Positions 8,756 to 18,009 of a stretch of DNA of 64,000 nucleotides are shown here, in pieces. The notes beneath the pieces were generated by a model that saw only the letters and a list, made by a program, of their open reading frames with translations, ran no database searches and was not told where the DNA came from. Numbering within the stretch: position 1 is the first letter of the stretch; the number at the start of each line of letters is the position of its first letter. The stretch spans positions 372,001 to 436,000 of the forward strand of contig CAVVPS010000019.1 in the NCBI GenBank assembly GCA_963750195.1. Direction: 5' to 3'. This DNA comes from AP-15 sp963750195. GTDB taxonomy: Bacteria > Pseudomonadota > Alphaproteobacteria > ATCC43930 > CGMCC-115725. The translations under genes and the position numbers were made by a program.

Positions 8756-10324
8756 TCAGCCCCGGCCAGGCGCCAGCGGCAGCCGGATATGAATTCTCAG
8801 TCCCTGTGGAATCCCGTTCTCGGCCGCGATCGTACCGTCCATCGCCTCGACGTTGCGCCGCGCGATCCACAGCCCGATCCCGAAATAGGTTGCCCCCGCC
8901 TCGTCCGCGACTTCACCCGCGGCGTCGGCACGGCGCTCGGAGTAGTAGCGTTCGAAGATGCGCTCGAGCTGCTCCTCGGGCACGCCCGGGCCACGGTCTG
9001 AAACAGTCAGATGGGCGAAGCTGCCGTCATGGGTCAGATGGACCAGGATCTCGCCGCCCGGTGGTGAGAACGAGACGGCGTTGTCGATCAAATTGTCTAG
9101 GACGGTCTCGATCATCGCTTCGCTGCCGAGAACATAGAGGCCGGGCAGCAGATCCGCGGTGATCGTCAGATCGCGGCTGGCCAGCACAATCGTCACGTCG
9201 CGACTGTCCAGAATGGCGGATCGGCTTTGGATCATCCTGCCGATGACGCGTCCGAGATCGACTGGAACCAGCGGTTCGTCGATCAGATCGGCGGTTGCCT
9301 CGTCGAGCTCCCGCGCGGAGGCGACGAGCCCGTCGAGCCGGTCGAGCGCATGCTCGACGACGCCGATCGCCCGTCGAACGCGGTTATTGTCCTCCGGTAG
9401 GGCGCGCCGCAGCGGCTCAAGCGACTGTCGGATGACCGCGATCGGCGTCTTGAAGGCGTGGGCATTGTCTTCGGCCGTCTGCCGGATTTCGGCGGCGGAG
9501 CGGTGGAGAGCCTCGACCATACGGTCGAACTCGGCAGCGACCTCAGCCAGCTCCGGCACATCCGCGCGGGCGCCGAACGACCCGGCATCGGGCCCCTGGT
9601 CGCGAATGCGCCGCGCCCGCCGGGCGAAACGGCGCAGCCCGCCGCGCACGCTCAACAAGGTCGAAAACGTGATCGCCGCCATCGCCAGATAGATCACCGC
9701 CGCGATTCGTACCGGCGGCGTCGCCCAATAGGGCTGGCCGAAATGCGCCGAGGGAAAGGCGTCTTGGGAGAACGAGGAGACCACCGCCCAGCAGCCCGCT
9801 GCCGTCGCCAGCGGGGTCACTGCGGTCACGATCTCGGCGCCGCCGGTGGGCCGATGGTAGATCAGCGAGAACGGCATCTCACCCCGGCAATTCTGGGCAA
9901 GGCGGTCGAGCACGCCTTGCTGTGCCAGGGTATCCCGCTCGGCATGGAGATTGGCGGGCTCGACCGTGGGCCACGACGCCACATAGTAAAATCCGTCGCC
10001 GCCGGCGCCCGCAGGCGCCAGCAACAACTTGATCGTCGTCACCTCGCCGGCGAAACGCGCGAGGGTGGAGCCGAGCTGGGGCAAGCTGTCGATGTCGGCG
10101 GTTTGCAGCAACGGCAGCAAGGACTGGCTGATCACGCGCCCTTCGTCGCGCACGCTGCGCAGCAGCAGCTCTTGGCTTTCCTCGTAAGCGTTGCGGAACT
10201 CGATGTAGAGAAAGACAGGGACGAGCAGAAAGATAACCGCGAGCAGCCCGGTCTTGGTGGTTAGCGACCACGCCCAGCGCAGGCTGCGCCGCGACCTAGT
10301 TTGGTCCGGTCCAGCGGTATCCAA
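8756..10324 (-). CDS. ChvG-like membrane sensor histidine kinase
   Basis: This kinase of about 522 aa pairs with the upstream OmpR-type regulator. It has a first transmembrane helix (TGLLAVIFLLVPVFLYI), a periplasmic sensor domain with a single Cys pair in the second half, a second membrane helix (IAAVIYLAMAAITFSTLL), and HAMP. The H-box has the unusual form NAHAFKTPIAVIRQS, as in ChvG-type kinases that use His-Ala-Phe-Lys-Thr-Pro. N-box NLIDNAVSFSPP and G boxes DRGPGVPEE and GIGLWIARR follow. The frame runs on to 10468, but that part is antisense-like shadow of the regulator. No ATG is available after the regulator's stop, so a TTG at 10324, overlapping the regulator by 29 nt, is the best guess. 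Confidence 0.85.
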   Translation of the reverse strand: MDTAGPDQTRSRRSLRWAWSLTTKTGLLAVIFLLVPVFLYIEFRNAYEESQELLLRSVRDEGRVISQSLLPLLQTADIDSLPQLGSTLARFAGEVTTIKLLLAPAGAGGDGFYYVASWPTVEPANLHAERDTLAQQGVLDRLAQNCRGEMPFSLIYHRPTGGAEIVTAVTPLATAAGCWAVVSSFSQDAFPSAHFGQPYWATPPVRIAAVIYLAMAAITFSTLLSVRGGLRRFARRARRIRDQGPDAGSFGARADVPELAEVAAEFDRMVEALHRSAAEIRQTAEDNAHAFKTPIAVIRQSLEPLRRALPEDNNRVRRAIGVVEHALDRLDGLVASARELDEATADLIDEPLVPVDLGRVIGRMIQSRSAILDSRDVTIVLASRDLTITADLLPGLYVLGSEAMIETVLDNLIDNAVSFSPPGGEILVHLTHDGSFAHLTVSDRGPGVPEEQLERIFERYYSERRADAAGEVADEAGATYFGIGLWIARRNVEAMDGTIAAENGIPQGLRIHIRLPLAPGRG

Positions 10325-11012
10325 AACCGGCGTAGTTATGGATGTGGTCGAAATTTGGGTCGGTGTCGCGGAACTTCTTGCGGATACGCTTGATGAAGGT
10401 GCGGACATTGGCGCGGTACCCCTCTGCCCCATGACCGGCGACGAAGTCCTTGCCGTGCACGAGATCATAGATCTCGCGATAGCCGACGTCCTGCCCTGCC
10501 TTCTCGGCGAGAAGCGCCAGGATCTTGAACTCGGTCAAGGTCAGCTCGACCGTGTCCCCGGCCCACAGCGCGCGACTGATATCAAAGCGCAGCTCAAGCC
10601 GGCCGAGCGTCAGCGCGTCGGGTCGCGGCGGTTCGGCATCGGCGGGTCGCGCGCCCTCGGTGATCAGCCGCAGGCGTCTGACGAGAATTGGCAGGCGTCG
10701 CGACTTGTCGATGAAATCGACCGCGCCGCCGGCGAGCGCCGCCTCTTCGTAGATGTCGTCGGAAAGCGCGGTCAAAAAGATCACGGGCAGCGCGATCCCA
10801 CGCCCTCGCAGGTTTCGCAGCACCTCGATGCCGGTGAACTGCGGCATGCGCCAGTCAAGCAGCATTGCGTCAGCGCCACCGCCGTGTTCGAGATAGGCGA
10901 GCGCGTCGCGGCCGTTGTCGAAGCTGGTGACTTCGTACCCTTCATCGATCAGGTTGAGGCCGAGCGATTCGCGGAAATCGTCATCGTCGTCGACGAGGAG
11001 AAGGTGCGGCAT
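10296..11012 (-). CDS. OmpR-family response regulator, ChvI-like
   Basis: A 238-aa DNA-binding regulator. The receiver domain spans about 1-118: acidic cluster VDDDDD, phospho-acceptor Asp in LLDWRMPQFTG, Thr in FLTALSDD, and Lys in DFIDKSRRL. A winged-helix output domain follows, with VELTLTEFKILALLAEKAG and the recognition region ANVRTFIKRIRKKF, ending in HNYAGFGYRWTG. The ATG at 11012 removes a non-protein-like upstream extension of the frame. It sits between a lipoprotein gene (13 nt upstream) and its cognate kinase (overlapping downstream). ChvG/ChvI systems sense envelope or acid stress in rhizobia and agrobacteria. That role is inferred by resemblance only. Confidence 0.9.
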   Translation of the reverse strand: MPHLLLVDDDDDFRESLGLNLIDEGYEVTSFDNGRDALAYLEHGGGADAMLLDWRMPQFTGIEVLRNLRGRGIALPVIFLTALSDDIYEEAALAGGAVDFIDKSRRLPILVRRLRLITEGARPADAEPPRPDALTLGRLELRFDISRALWAGDTVELTLTEFKILALLAEKAGQDVGYREIYDLVHGKDFVAGHGAEGYRANVRTFIKRIRKKFRDTDPNFDHIHNYAGFGYRWTGPN

Positions 11013-11025
11013 CGGACGAGAGGCC

Positions 11026-11586
11026 CTAGCTCCTGCTGGCGGCGAGCGACCGCAGGCAAACCTGCTGCTGGGCTGGGTCGGCGGCATCGCCCTTGAACGC
11101 GTAATGCAGGGTTCGCATCTTGCCGCTGCGCAGATCGAGGTAGAAAAACAGGTCGAGTTCGCAGGAGGCGCTGCGGTAGCGCCAGACCGTGGCCGGCGGC
11201 GCCTCCGACTGCTCGGTCGCGGACCCAAAGAGCTGCTTTGCCGCCGGTTGATCGAGCCCGATCAGTTTGCTCGGTCGTGGCGGCAGCGAAACCGCTTCGG
11301 GGCCGCGCATCGTCGATTCCGGTCCGGTCATCGCCAGCGCCTCGCCGCCCGCGTCAGAGCCCGAGGCGTCGTCGGCTGGCGGCGTCGGCTTGTGCTCCGG
11401 GACCGGAAAGACACGACGCCGCGGCGCGGACCGCGGTGGCGGCGCTAGCGGGGGCGGGACCGCGGCTATTTGCGGTGCGGGCGCGGCCGGCTTTTCGGCG
11501 CAGGAGGTAAGGATGCCGATCCCCAAACTCATCAGAGCGGGATAGATCAGCCAACGCCACCGCTCAATCCACGTCACTCCGGCCAC
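11026..11586 (-). CDS. Putative proline-rich lipoprotein
   Basis: A 186-aa exported protein with a type II signal sequence: a basic start, a hydrophobic core (IYPALMSLGIGI) and the lipobox L-T-S-C at about residues 26-29. A long Pro/Ala-rich linker (about 30-75) precedes a C-terminal domain holding two Cys (SASCELDLFFYLD and QQVCLRSL) that could pair in the periplasm. The C-terminal domain resembles short proteins found in many alphaproteobacteria, with the pattern RYRSASCELDLF, but no function is known to me. It is 13 nt upstream of the ChvI-like regulator, so it is probably co-transcribed and may belong to the same envelope-stress circuit. The start is GTG (11586), with a second GTG at 11577. 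Confidence 0.72.
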   Translation of the reverse strand: MAGVTWIERWRWLIYPALMSLGIGILTSCAEKPAAPAPQIAAVPPPLAPPPRSAPRRRVFPVPEHKPTPPADDASGSDAGGEALAMTGPESTMRGPEAVSLPPRPSKLIGLDQPAAKQLFGSATEQSEAPPATVWRYRSASCELDLFFYLDLRSGKMRTLHYAFKGDAADPAQQQVCLRSLAASRS

Positions 11587-11633
11587 GATTCAACCCGACG
11601 CCCTCGTAGTTTCGGCCCTAAATATAACACAGA

Positions 11634-12089
11634 TTAACGACGCGCCAGCCTCTCGATTGCTCCGATATCACCGTCCCGGTAGATCACCACCAGCTGGCGA
11701 TCATTCAGCAGGATATAGGTTTGGTCGCCATGATCGCAGCGAAGCTGTGCCACCGGATAGGTCGGTGCGACCAGCAGATCGGATAAATTCTTGCCTAGTC
11801 CGGGTTGGCGGGAAACGAGTGCGGTCAGCGTCTCGCTGCTCCAAGTGGCATAGGCAAAGCTGAAAACGCCGCCGCACACGGCGTTGCCGAGCGCGGTGCT
11901 CTGGCCGTTCGGCTGGTTTACCACAACCGTGTCCGGGCGGATGGTGATCGCGTCGTTGTCGGCAGTGGCCCAGGTCCCGAGGAACGGATTTTGCACCTGC
12001 GGTTGCGGCGCGGAGCAGGCGACTTGCACGAGTAGGCTCAGCATCAAAATGGCGCGCGGGGAGGGCTGTCGGCCTCGGCAATTGGACAC
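11634..12089 (-). CDS. Putative lipoprotein, function unknown
   Basis: A small exported protein with a hydrophobic stretch ending in a plausible lipobox (LLVQVACSAP). The mature domain is about 120 aa and beta-rich, beginning NPFLGTWATADNDAITIRP. That opening resembles lipocalin-like or META-type small periplasmic domains in which a G-T-W motif starts the barrel. Two further Cys occur (AVCGGVF and QLRCDHGD). The frame opens at ATG 12125, but that start has no ribosome site. The GTG at 12089 has AGGGG 6-7 nt upstream and gives a compact signal peptide, so it is preferred. It heads the long minus-strand signalling block. Confidence 0.65.
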   Translation of the reverse strand: MSNCRGRQPSPRAILMLSLLVQVACSAPQPQVQNPFLGTWATADNDAITIRPDTVVVNQPNGQSTALGNAVCGGVFSFAYATWSSETLTALVSRQPGLGKNLSDLLVAPTYPVAQLRCDHGDQTYILLNDRQLVVIYRDGDIGAIERLARR

Positions 12090-12288
12090 GCTTCGCCCCT
12101 GTTGCGACCTGGATCGAGCCAGCATATCGCGAATGTCGCTGCGGCGCGACAGGGGGCGCTATCGCGGCGGTTGCGATCGAACACACCGTCGTTCCGCGAG
12201 GTCAAAGACGAACTCGTGACGCGGCTTGACGTCCGGAACGGGCCGAGGCCACGCTGATCGCATGAACGGACGCTGCGGAGTAAGCGCG

Positions 12289-13548
12289 ATGAAGCTGATG
12301 TGGTTTCACCTGATGCCCTACACGGAATTGCCGGACGACTTCCGCGAAAAGCATCCCTCGGTGTGGGTCGACATCCATTCCTCGCTGTTCGACCCGCGGC
12401 GCGCGCATCACATGTACAACGACTTCATGGACGAGCTCGAATTCGCCGCCGAATGCGGGTTCGACGCGGTCTGCGTCAACGAGCACCATTCGAACGGCTA
12501 CGGGCTGATGCCGTCGCCGAACCTGATCGCCTCGTCGCTGGCGCGGCGGACCAGCGACACGGCGCTGTGCGTGATGGGCAACTCCTTGGCGCTGTACAAC
12601 CCGCCGACCCGGGTGGCCGAAGAGTTCGCGATGATCGACGTGATCTCGGGCGGGCGGCTGATCGCCGGCTTCCCGGTCGGCACGCCGATGGACACCTGCT
12701 TTGCCTATGGCCAGAACCCGTCGAGCCTGCGCGAGCGCTATCACGAGGGGCACGATCTGGTATTGCGGGCCTGGACCGAGCCGGACACCTTCGCGTTCAA
12801 CGGCCGCTTCAACCAGCAGCGCTACGTCAACATCTGGCCGCGGCCGGTGCAGAAGCCGCATCCGCCGATCTGGATTCCGGGCGGCGGCTCGGTCGAGACC
12901 TGGCAGTGGTGCGCCCAGATGGATTACGTCTACGCCTACCTGTCCTATTTCGGCTTCAAGGACGGGCGGGCCACGATGCAGGGCTTCTGGGACGAGATGG
13001 CGCGGCTCGGCAAGGACCGGAACCCGTACCGCGCCGGCTTTCTGCAATTCGTCGGCGTCGCCGAGAACCGCGACGAGGCGATGCATCTCTACAAGGAGCC
13101 GGCCGAATATTTCTATGGCCGCTGCCTGCGCGTCGACCCGCGCTGGGCGATGCCGCCAGGCTATATCACCGAAGCGACGCAGCGCGCCGGCATCCAAGGC
13201 CAGATCGGGCGCGCGGCCAGCCTCGACGCCCGGCAAAAGGCTCGCGCGACAACCGACATCAGCGACATCGTCGACCGCGGCTATGTCATCGTCGGCTCGC
13301 CCGACGAAGTCGTCGAGCAATTGACCGAGGTCGCGACCGACCTCAATGTCGGCCACCTAATGCTGCTCTTGCAGTTCGGCAGCATGGGCAAGGAGCTGGC
13401 GGCCTACAACACCAAGCTCTTCGCCGAGCGCGTCATGCCGCAGCTCAAGGGCCTGTTCTCAGAATGGGAGGACCGCTGGTGGCCGCAGCCGATGGCGCGG
13501 GCCGAGCGCGCCGCCGTTCAGCCGCCGCTACTGGCCGCCGCCGAGTAG
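12289..13548 (+). CDS. Luciferase-like (LLM) flavin-dependent monooxygenase
   Basis: A 419-aa member of the bacterial luciferase-like superfamily, using FMN or F420 in a TIM-barrel fold. Typical landmarks are VNEHHSNGYGLMPSPN near residue 65, the strand with ALYNPPTRVAEEFAMID, the glycine-rich ISGGRLIAGFPVG, and PVQKPHPPIWIPGGGS before the second half. The C-terminus retains the family's VGSPDEVVEQL helix. The start at ATG 12289 has GGAG 8 nt upstream; an earlier ATG at 12262 is less well supported. The substrate is unknown. It is monocistronic, and its 3' end faces the poxB remnant with a 16-nt gap. Confidence 0.9.
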   Translation: MKLMWFHLMPYTELPDDFREKHPSVWVDIHSSLFDPRRAHHMYNDFMDELEFAAECGFDAVCVNEHHSNGYGLMPSPNLIASSLARRTSDTALCVMGNSLALYNPPTRVAEEFAMIDVISGGRLIAGFPVGTPMDTCFAYGQNPSSLRERYHEGHDLVLRAWTEPDTFAFNGRFNQQRYVNIWPRPVQKPHPPIWIPGGGSVETWQWCAQMDYVYAYLSYFGFKDGRATMQGFWDEMARLGKDRNPYRAGFLQFVGVAENRDEAMHLYKEPAEYFYGRCLRVDPRWAMPPGYITEATQRAGIQGQIGRAASLDARQKARATTDISDIVDRGYVIVGSPDEVVEQLTEVATDLNVGHLMLLLQFGSMGKELAAYNTKLFAERVMPQLKGLFSEWEDRWWPQPMARAERAAVQPPLLAAAE

Positions 13549-13554
13549 CGGCGG
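13538..13554. terminator. Short GC hairpin at convergent gene ends
   Basis: CCGCCG and CGGCGG form a perfect 6-bp inverted repeat around a 5-nt loop that includes the stop codon of the LLM gene. It lies between two converging reading frames. There is no T-tract, so it is at best a weak or bidirectional terminator. Confidence 0.3.
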
Positions 13555-13564
13555 TCCGAACGCC

Positions 13565-14305
13565 TCAGCGGCGCAGGTTCGTCCGAGCCAATTCGACGAT
13601 CTCGTCGCCGCGGCCGCTCATGACGGCCTCGAGCATGTAGAGGGTGAAGCCCTTGGCCATCTCCGCGGTGACGCGGGGCGGCATCGCCAGCTCCGTGCGG
13701 TTGACCACGGCATCGACCAATACCGGTCCGGCATGGGACAGCGCCTCGCGCAATTTCGGTTCGACCTCGGACGGGTCCGCGATGCGCACGCTCTTGATCC
13801 CGACCGCCTCGGCCAATGCCGCGAAGTTCGGGTTGACGAGGTCTGTGCCCGAATTGAGGAATCCAGTCGATTTCCGTTCGAGCTCGACAAAGCCGAGCGC
13901 GCCGTTGTTGAAGACGACGACTTTCACCGGCAATTTCAGCTGGACCAGGCTCAACAAATCGCCCATCAGCATCGAAAAGCCGGCGTCGCCCGATAGCGAC
14001 ACGACCTGGCGCTGCGGAAAGGCGGCCTGGGCGCCGATCGCCTGCGGCAATGCATTGGCCATCGATCCATGCCAGAACGAACCGATCAGCCGGCGCTTTC
14101 CGTTCATCGCCAGATAGCGCGCCGCCCACACCGTCGGCAGCCCGACATCGCAGGTGAAAATCGCGTCGCTGCTCGCCAATTCGCTGACCACGCGAGCGAT
14201 ATGCTGCGGGTGAAGCACCCCGCCGGACCGGCCGGTGGCCAGCTCGTCGAGCCCTCGGCGCGCTTCCCGATAATGCCTCACCGCGGCGTCGAGATGGCCG
14301 CCGAA
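13565..14305 (-). pseudogene. poxB: Remnant of pyruvate dehydrogenase (quinone)-type ThDP enzyme, C-terminal part only
   Basis: About 247 residues match the C-terminal domain of PoxB-like thiamine-diphosphate enzymes. They include HPQHIARVVSEL, the ThDP-binding motif SLSGDAGFSMLMGDLLSL (G-D-x and later N in VVFNNGALGF), and the tail GRGDEIVELARTNL. The family is normally about 570-600 aa. The N-terminal pyrimidine-binding half and middle domain, including the catalytic Glu, are missing. The similarity begins near 14305 and only about 100 bp lie between it and the divergent fumC start. The frame runs on to 14461 without resemblance. This is a 5' truncation by deletion, not a frameshift, and the fragment should be inactive. 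Confidence 0.75.
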
Positions 14306-14402
14306 TGCTTGAAGTCGCGGCAGCGATGGGCTGGCACGCTTTCGTCGCCAACCCGAAATAATGCCTCTAACTTGTTCCGGACGCGCGACAGAGGCAGCTC
14401 GA

Positions 14403-15809
14403 ATGACCGAATTTCGCAAGGAATCCGACAGCCTGGGCGAAGTGAACGTCCCGGCCGACAAGCTCTGGGGAGCGCAGACTCAGCGGTCGCTGGAGCATTT
14501 CAGCATTGGCAAGGATCTGATCCCGCGCGAGATGATCCGCGCCTACGCCATCCTGAAAAAGGCCGCGGCCAACGCCAATTACGCGAGCAAACGGCTGGAC
14601 GGCAAGATTCATGCACTGATCGCCCAAGTCGCCGACGAGATATTGGCGGGCCAGCATCAGGATATGTTTCCGCTGCACGTCTGGATGACCGGCAGCGGCA
14701 CGCAGTTCAACATGAACGTGAACGAGGTTATGTCCAACCGCGCCAGCCAGCTCGCCGGCACTGATCTCGGCAGCAAGGCGCCGGTGCATCCCAACGACCA
14801 CGTCAACATGTCGCAATCGTCCAACGATACGTTTCCCTCGGCGATGAATATCGCGGCGGCGCTCGGGGTGACGGAGCGTCTGGTCCCTGCGGTGCGCGCG
14901 CTGCACGACGCGATTGCGGCGAAGGCGGAGGCGTGGAAGGACATCGTCAAGATCGGCCGCACCCATATGCAGGACGCGACGCCGATCACGCTCGGGCAGG
15001 AATGGTCGGGCTATGCCGGCATGCTGGCAGACGATCTGGAGCGGATCGACGAGGCCCTCAAGGGCGTCTACCGCCTAGCGCTCGGCGGTACTGCCGTGGG
15101 CACCGGGATCAACGCCGCGCCTGGCTTCGCCGAGGCAGGGGCGGCCGAGATCGCCCGGCTCACCGGGTTGCCGTTTGTCACTGCGCCAAACAAGTTCACC
15201 GTGCAGGGCGCGCATGACGCGCTGGTGCATTTGTCCGGCACGCTTCGGACCCTGGCCGTCTCGCTCTACAAGATCGCCAACGACATCAGGCTGATGTCGT
15301 GCGGCCCGCGCGCCGGTTTCGCGGAATTGCTGATCCCGGAGAACGAGCCGGGTTCGTCGATCATGCCCGGAAAGGTCAATCCGACGCAGGCCGAGGCGTT
15401 GACGATGATCGCGGTACAGGTGATGGGCAACGACGTGGCGGTGGGCTTCGGCGGCGCCGGCGGATATCTGGAGATGAACGTCTACAAGCCGCTGATCATC
15501 TTCAACGTCATGCATTCGATTACGATCCTGACCGACGGGTGCACGAACTTCCGCAAATACCTTGTCGAGGGCGCCAAGCCGAACCTTAAAAAAATCAAGG
15601 AATACGTGGATCGCTCCTTGATGCTGGTGACCTCGCTCGCGCCGGTCATCGGCTACGACAAAGCGTCAAAGATTGCGCACCATGCGATGGACCACGACCT
15701 GACCTTGAAGGCGGCGGCGCTCGACCTCGGTTACGTGACGGAGGCCGAGTTCGATCGCGTCGTGGATCCGAGCAAAATGGTCGAGCCCTATGTCGCCACC
15801 GGAGCATAG
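14403..15809 (+). CDS. fumC: Fumarate hydratase, class II
   Basis: A 468-aa homotetrameric enzyme interconverting fumarate and L-malate in the TCA cycle; it has no iron-sulfur cluster. Landmarks are DSLGEVNVPADKLWGAQTQR at the start, the TGSGTQFNMNVNEV and VHPNDHVNMSQSSNDTFPSA motifs, KIGRTHMQDATPITLGQEW, and the superfamily signature GSSIMPGKVNPTQ with its catalytic Ser loop. The length is normal. The frame is open from 14361, but ATG 14403 has a GAGG box and the typical N-terminus. It lies 40 nt ahead of the malic enzyme gene on the same strand, so fumarate to malate to pyruvate steps are probably co-expressed. Confidence 0.95.
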   Translation: MTEFRKESDSLGEVNVPADKLWGAQTQRSLEHFSIGKDLIPREMIRAYAILKKAAANANYASKRLDGKIHALIAQVADEILAGQHQDMFPLHVWMTGSGTQFNMNVNEVMSNRASQLAGTDLGSKAPVHPNDHVNMSQSSNDTFPSAMNIAAALGVTERLVPAVRALHDAIAAKAEAWKDIVKIGRTHMQDATPITLGQEWSGYAGMLADDLERIDEALKGVYRLALGGTAVGTGINAAPGFAEAGAAEIARLTGLPFVTAPNKFTVQGAHDALVHLSGTLRTLAVSLYKIANDIRLMSCGPRAGFAELLIPENEPGSSIMPGKVNPTQAEALTMIAVQVMGNDVAVGFGGAGGYLEMNVYKPLIIFNVMHSITILTDGCTNFRKYLVEGAKPNLKKIKEYVDRSLMLVTSLAPVIGYDKASKIAHHAMDHDLTLKAAALDLGYVTEAEFDRVVDPSKMVEPYVATGA

Positions 15810-15849
15810 CCAACTCGTGACTGTAGCTTAAACGCGGAAGGTGAGGATC

Positions 15850-17491
15850 ATGCCAGAGTCTATCCGTCCGGCGCCGACCGGAGCCGACCTGCTGCACAAC
15901 CCGCACCTCAATCGGGGCAGCGCTTTCCCGCTGGCGGATCGCCGCGCGCTGCACATCGAGGGGCTGCTGCCGCCGGCGGCCGACACGCTCGAGACCCAAA
16001 TCGCCCGCGTCCACGCTCAGCTCGCATTGCTCGACAACGACCTGCAGAAATACCTCTTTCTGAGCGGATCTGCAGTCCCGCAACGAGGTCCTGTTCTTTG
16101 CCGTTCTGATGTCGGACCCGGCGAGTTTCATGCCGCTGGTCTATACGCCGACGGTCGGCGAGGCCTGCCAGAAGTTCGACCATATCTTCCGCGCCTCGCG
16201 CGGCATGTATCTGCCGATATCGGCAAAGGGGCGGCTGCGCGAACTGCTCGCCAACTGGCCGCAACCGGACGTCCGCTTCATCGTGGCGACGGATGGCGAG
16301 CGGATCCTCGGGCTCGGCGACCTCGGCGTCGGCGGCATGGGCATCCCGGTCGGCAAGCTGGCGCTCTACACCGCCTGCGCCGGCGTGCCGCCGCAGCTGA
16401 CCCTGCCGATCATGCTCGACGTCGGCACCAACAACCAGGCTCTACTCGAAGACCCGCTCTATCTCGGCCTGCGCCAGAACCGCGTGCGCGGCGCGGAGTA
16501 CGATGCGTTCATCGACGAGTTCGTAGAAGCGGTGCAGGAGCTGTTTCCGAAAAGCTGCCTGCAATGGGAAGATTTCGCCAACATCAACGCCGTGCCGATC
16601 CTGGCGCGCTACCGGGACAAGATCTGCACCTACAACGACGACATCCAGGGCACCGCCGCGGTCGCCCTGGCCGGGATCCTCGCGGCGTTGCGGATCACCG
16701 GACAGAAACTCACCGGGCAGCGGTTCCTGTTCCTCGGCGGCGGCTCGGCCGCCACCGGCATCGCCGAGCTGATCAGCGAGGCCATGGCATTGGAGGGCCT
16801 ACCGCTCGACCAGGCGCGCGCCTGCAATTGGCTGTTCGACATCAACGGCCTGATGGTCACCTCCCGCACGGACCTGGCCGATTTCCAGAAACCCTTCGCG
16901 CATGCGCATGCGCCGATCGCGACGTTCGTTGCCGCTGTCGAGGCCATTAGGCCCACCGGCATCATCGGCGTCAGCACGGTCCCGAAGCTGTTCAATCAGC
17001 CGGTGATCGAGGCAATGGCCCGGATCAACGAGCGGCCGATCATCTTCCCCTACTCGAACCCGACCTCCCGTTCGGAGTGCACGGCGGAGGAGGCCTATAA
17101 ATGGTCGGCCGGCCGGGCGGTGTTTGCCAGCGGCAGCCCATTCCCGCCGGTGCAAATCGACGGCAAGACGCTTGTCCCCGGTCAGGGCAACAACGTCTAC
17201 ATCTTCCCTGCGATGGGCATGGCGGTGCTGGCGACGGAAGCCAAGCGGGTCACCGAGGAGATGTTCATCATTGCCGCCCGCGCCGTCGCGGAACAGGTCA
17301 CCGAAGCCAATCTTGCCACCGGTCTGATCTACCCGCCGACCAGCAACATCTTCGAGGCGTCACTCCACACCGCCGCGCGGATCGCCGAATATATCTTTGA
17401 TCACGACCTCGCCGGTATCGCGCGCCCGGATGACATCGATGCCCATGTGCGCGCCCGGGCTTACAGGCCGATCTACTCGGCTCAGGTCTGA
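15850..17491 (+). CDS. NAD-dependent malic enzyme, interrupted by one frameshift
   Basis: This would be an enzyme of about 547 aa that decarboxylates malate to pyruvate. The start at ATG 15850 has GGTGAGG upstream. The first 73 residues (GADLLHNPHLNRGSAFPL, then LQKYLFLSG) are in one frame. At 16069 one extra base shifts the frame, and the rest continues as LQSRNEVLFFAVLMSDPASF through to 17491. Both parts join to the usual family sequence without loss. Seen in the second part: VYTPTVGEACQ, the metal-binding DDIQGTAAVALAG, and the NAD fold GGGSAATGIAELI. The length and motifs match the MaeA/SfcA group. The single T between GGA and CTG looks inserted, so it is either a sequencing error or a recent lesion. 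Confidence 0.85.
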
Positions 17492-17537
17492 CGGCAGCTG
17501 ACAGAGCCGGTCGATCGGCGACGACTGCGGGGACGCT

Positions 17538-18002
17538 CTAAGAGACCAGGCAGTCGGTCCGGTCGTCATGCGCCGCGGGCTTTGGCGTCAGATCGGGGAA
17601 CGGGATCCCTTCGTTGGGTCCGGCGCCGATCTTGGTCAGGCCGGCGGCGACCGGCGGTTGGTTTGGATCGGTGCCGGAGACGATTGTGCCGCCGGCAACC
17701 AGTTCCTTGCGCTCCGGCCAGACGAATTGGAAATGCTCGATGCGCCGGCCGGCGCCGCTCCGGATGTAAATGGCCGTGCTGAGGCGAAAGACATGGTCGG
17801 CGATCTGCGGGCCGACGGTGCGGCCGGTTTGTCCCCACATCACATCGTCGCCGCGAAACCAAGCGTTTAATGCCGCGGTGTCGTCGTGCTTTCCATCGCC
17901 CCACAGGACGAACAGTTTGGCTCCACATTTCGAGGCATCGCCGGCCCAAGCCGGCGACAACGCCGCCATTGCCGCGAGCAGGCAGGGCGCGAGGCGAAAC
18001 AT
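17538..18002 (-). CDS. Exported hypothetical protein (154 aa)
   Basis: It has a clear Sec signal peptide (FRLAPCLLAAMAALSPAWA), cleaved after Ala-Trp-Ala at about residue 20. The mature part contains KLFVLWGDGKHDDTAALNAW, which resembles the opening of right-handed beta-helix or pectate-lyase-like proteins (GDGxxDDTAAL). It is far too short to form a helix of that type. Two mature Cys are present. It lies 7 nt downstream of a 61-aa gene, probably in the same transcript. Its function is unknown. Confidence 0.65.
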   Translation of the reverse strand: MFRLAPCLLAAMAALSPAWAGDASKCGAKLFVLWGDGKHDDTAALNAWFRGDDVMWGQTGRTVGPQIADHVFRLSTAIYIRSGAGRRIEHFQFVWPERKELVAGGTIVSGTDPNQPPVAAGLTKIGAGPNEGIPFPDLTPKPAAHDDRTDCLVS

Positions 18003-18009
18003 CTGCAGA

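Noticed and set aside
12202..13356. 384-aa minus-strand frame opposite the LLM gene
   Set aside because: Low-complexity Arg/Asp/Val-rich composition typical of reverse-frame artefacts. The plus-strand LLM gene is clear.
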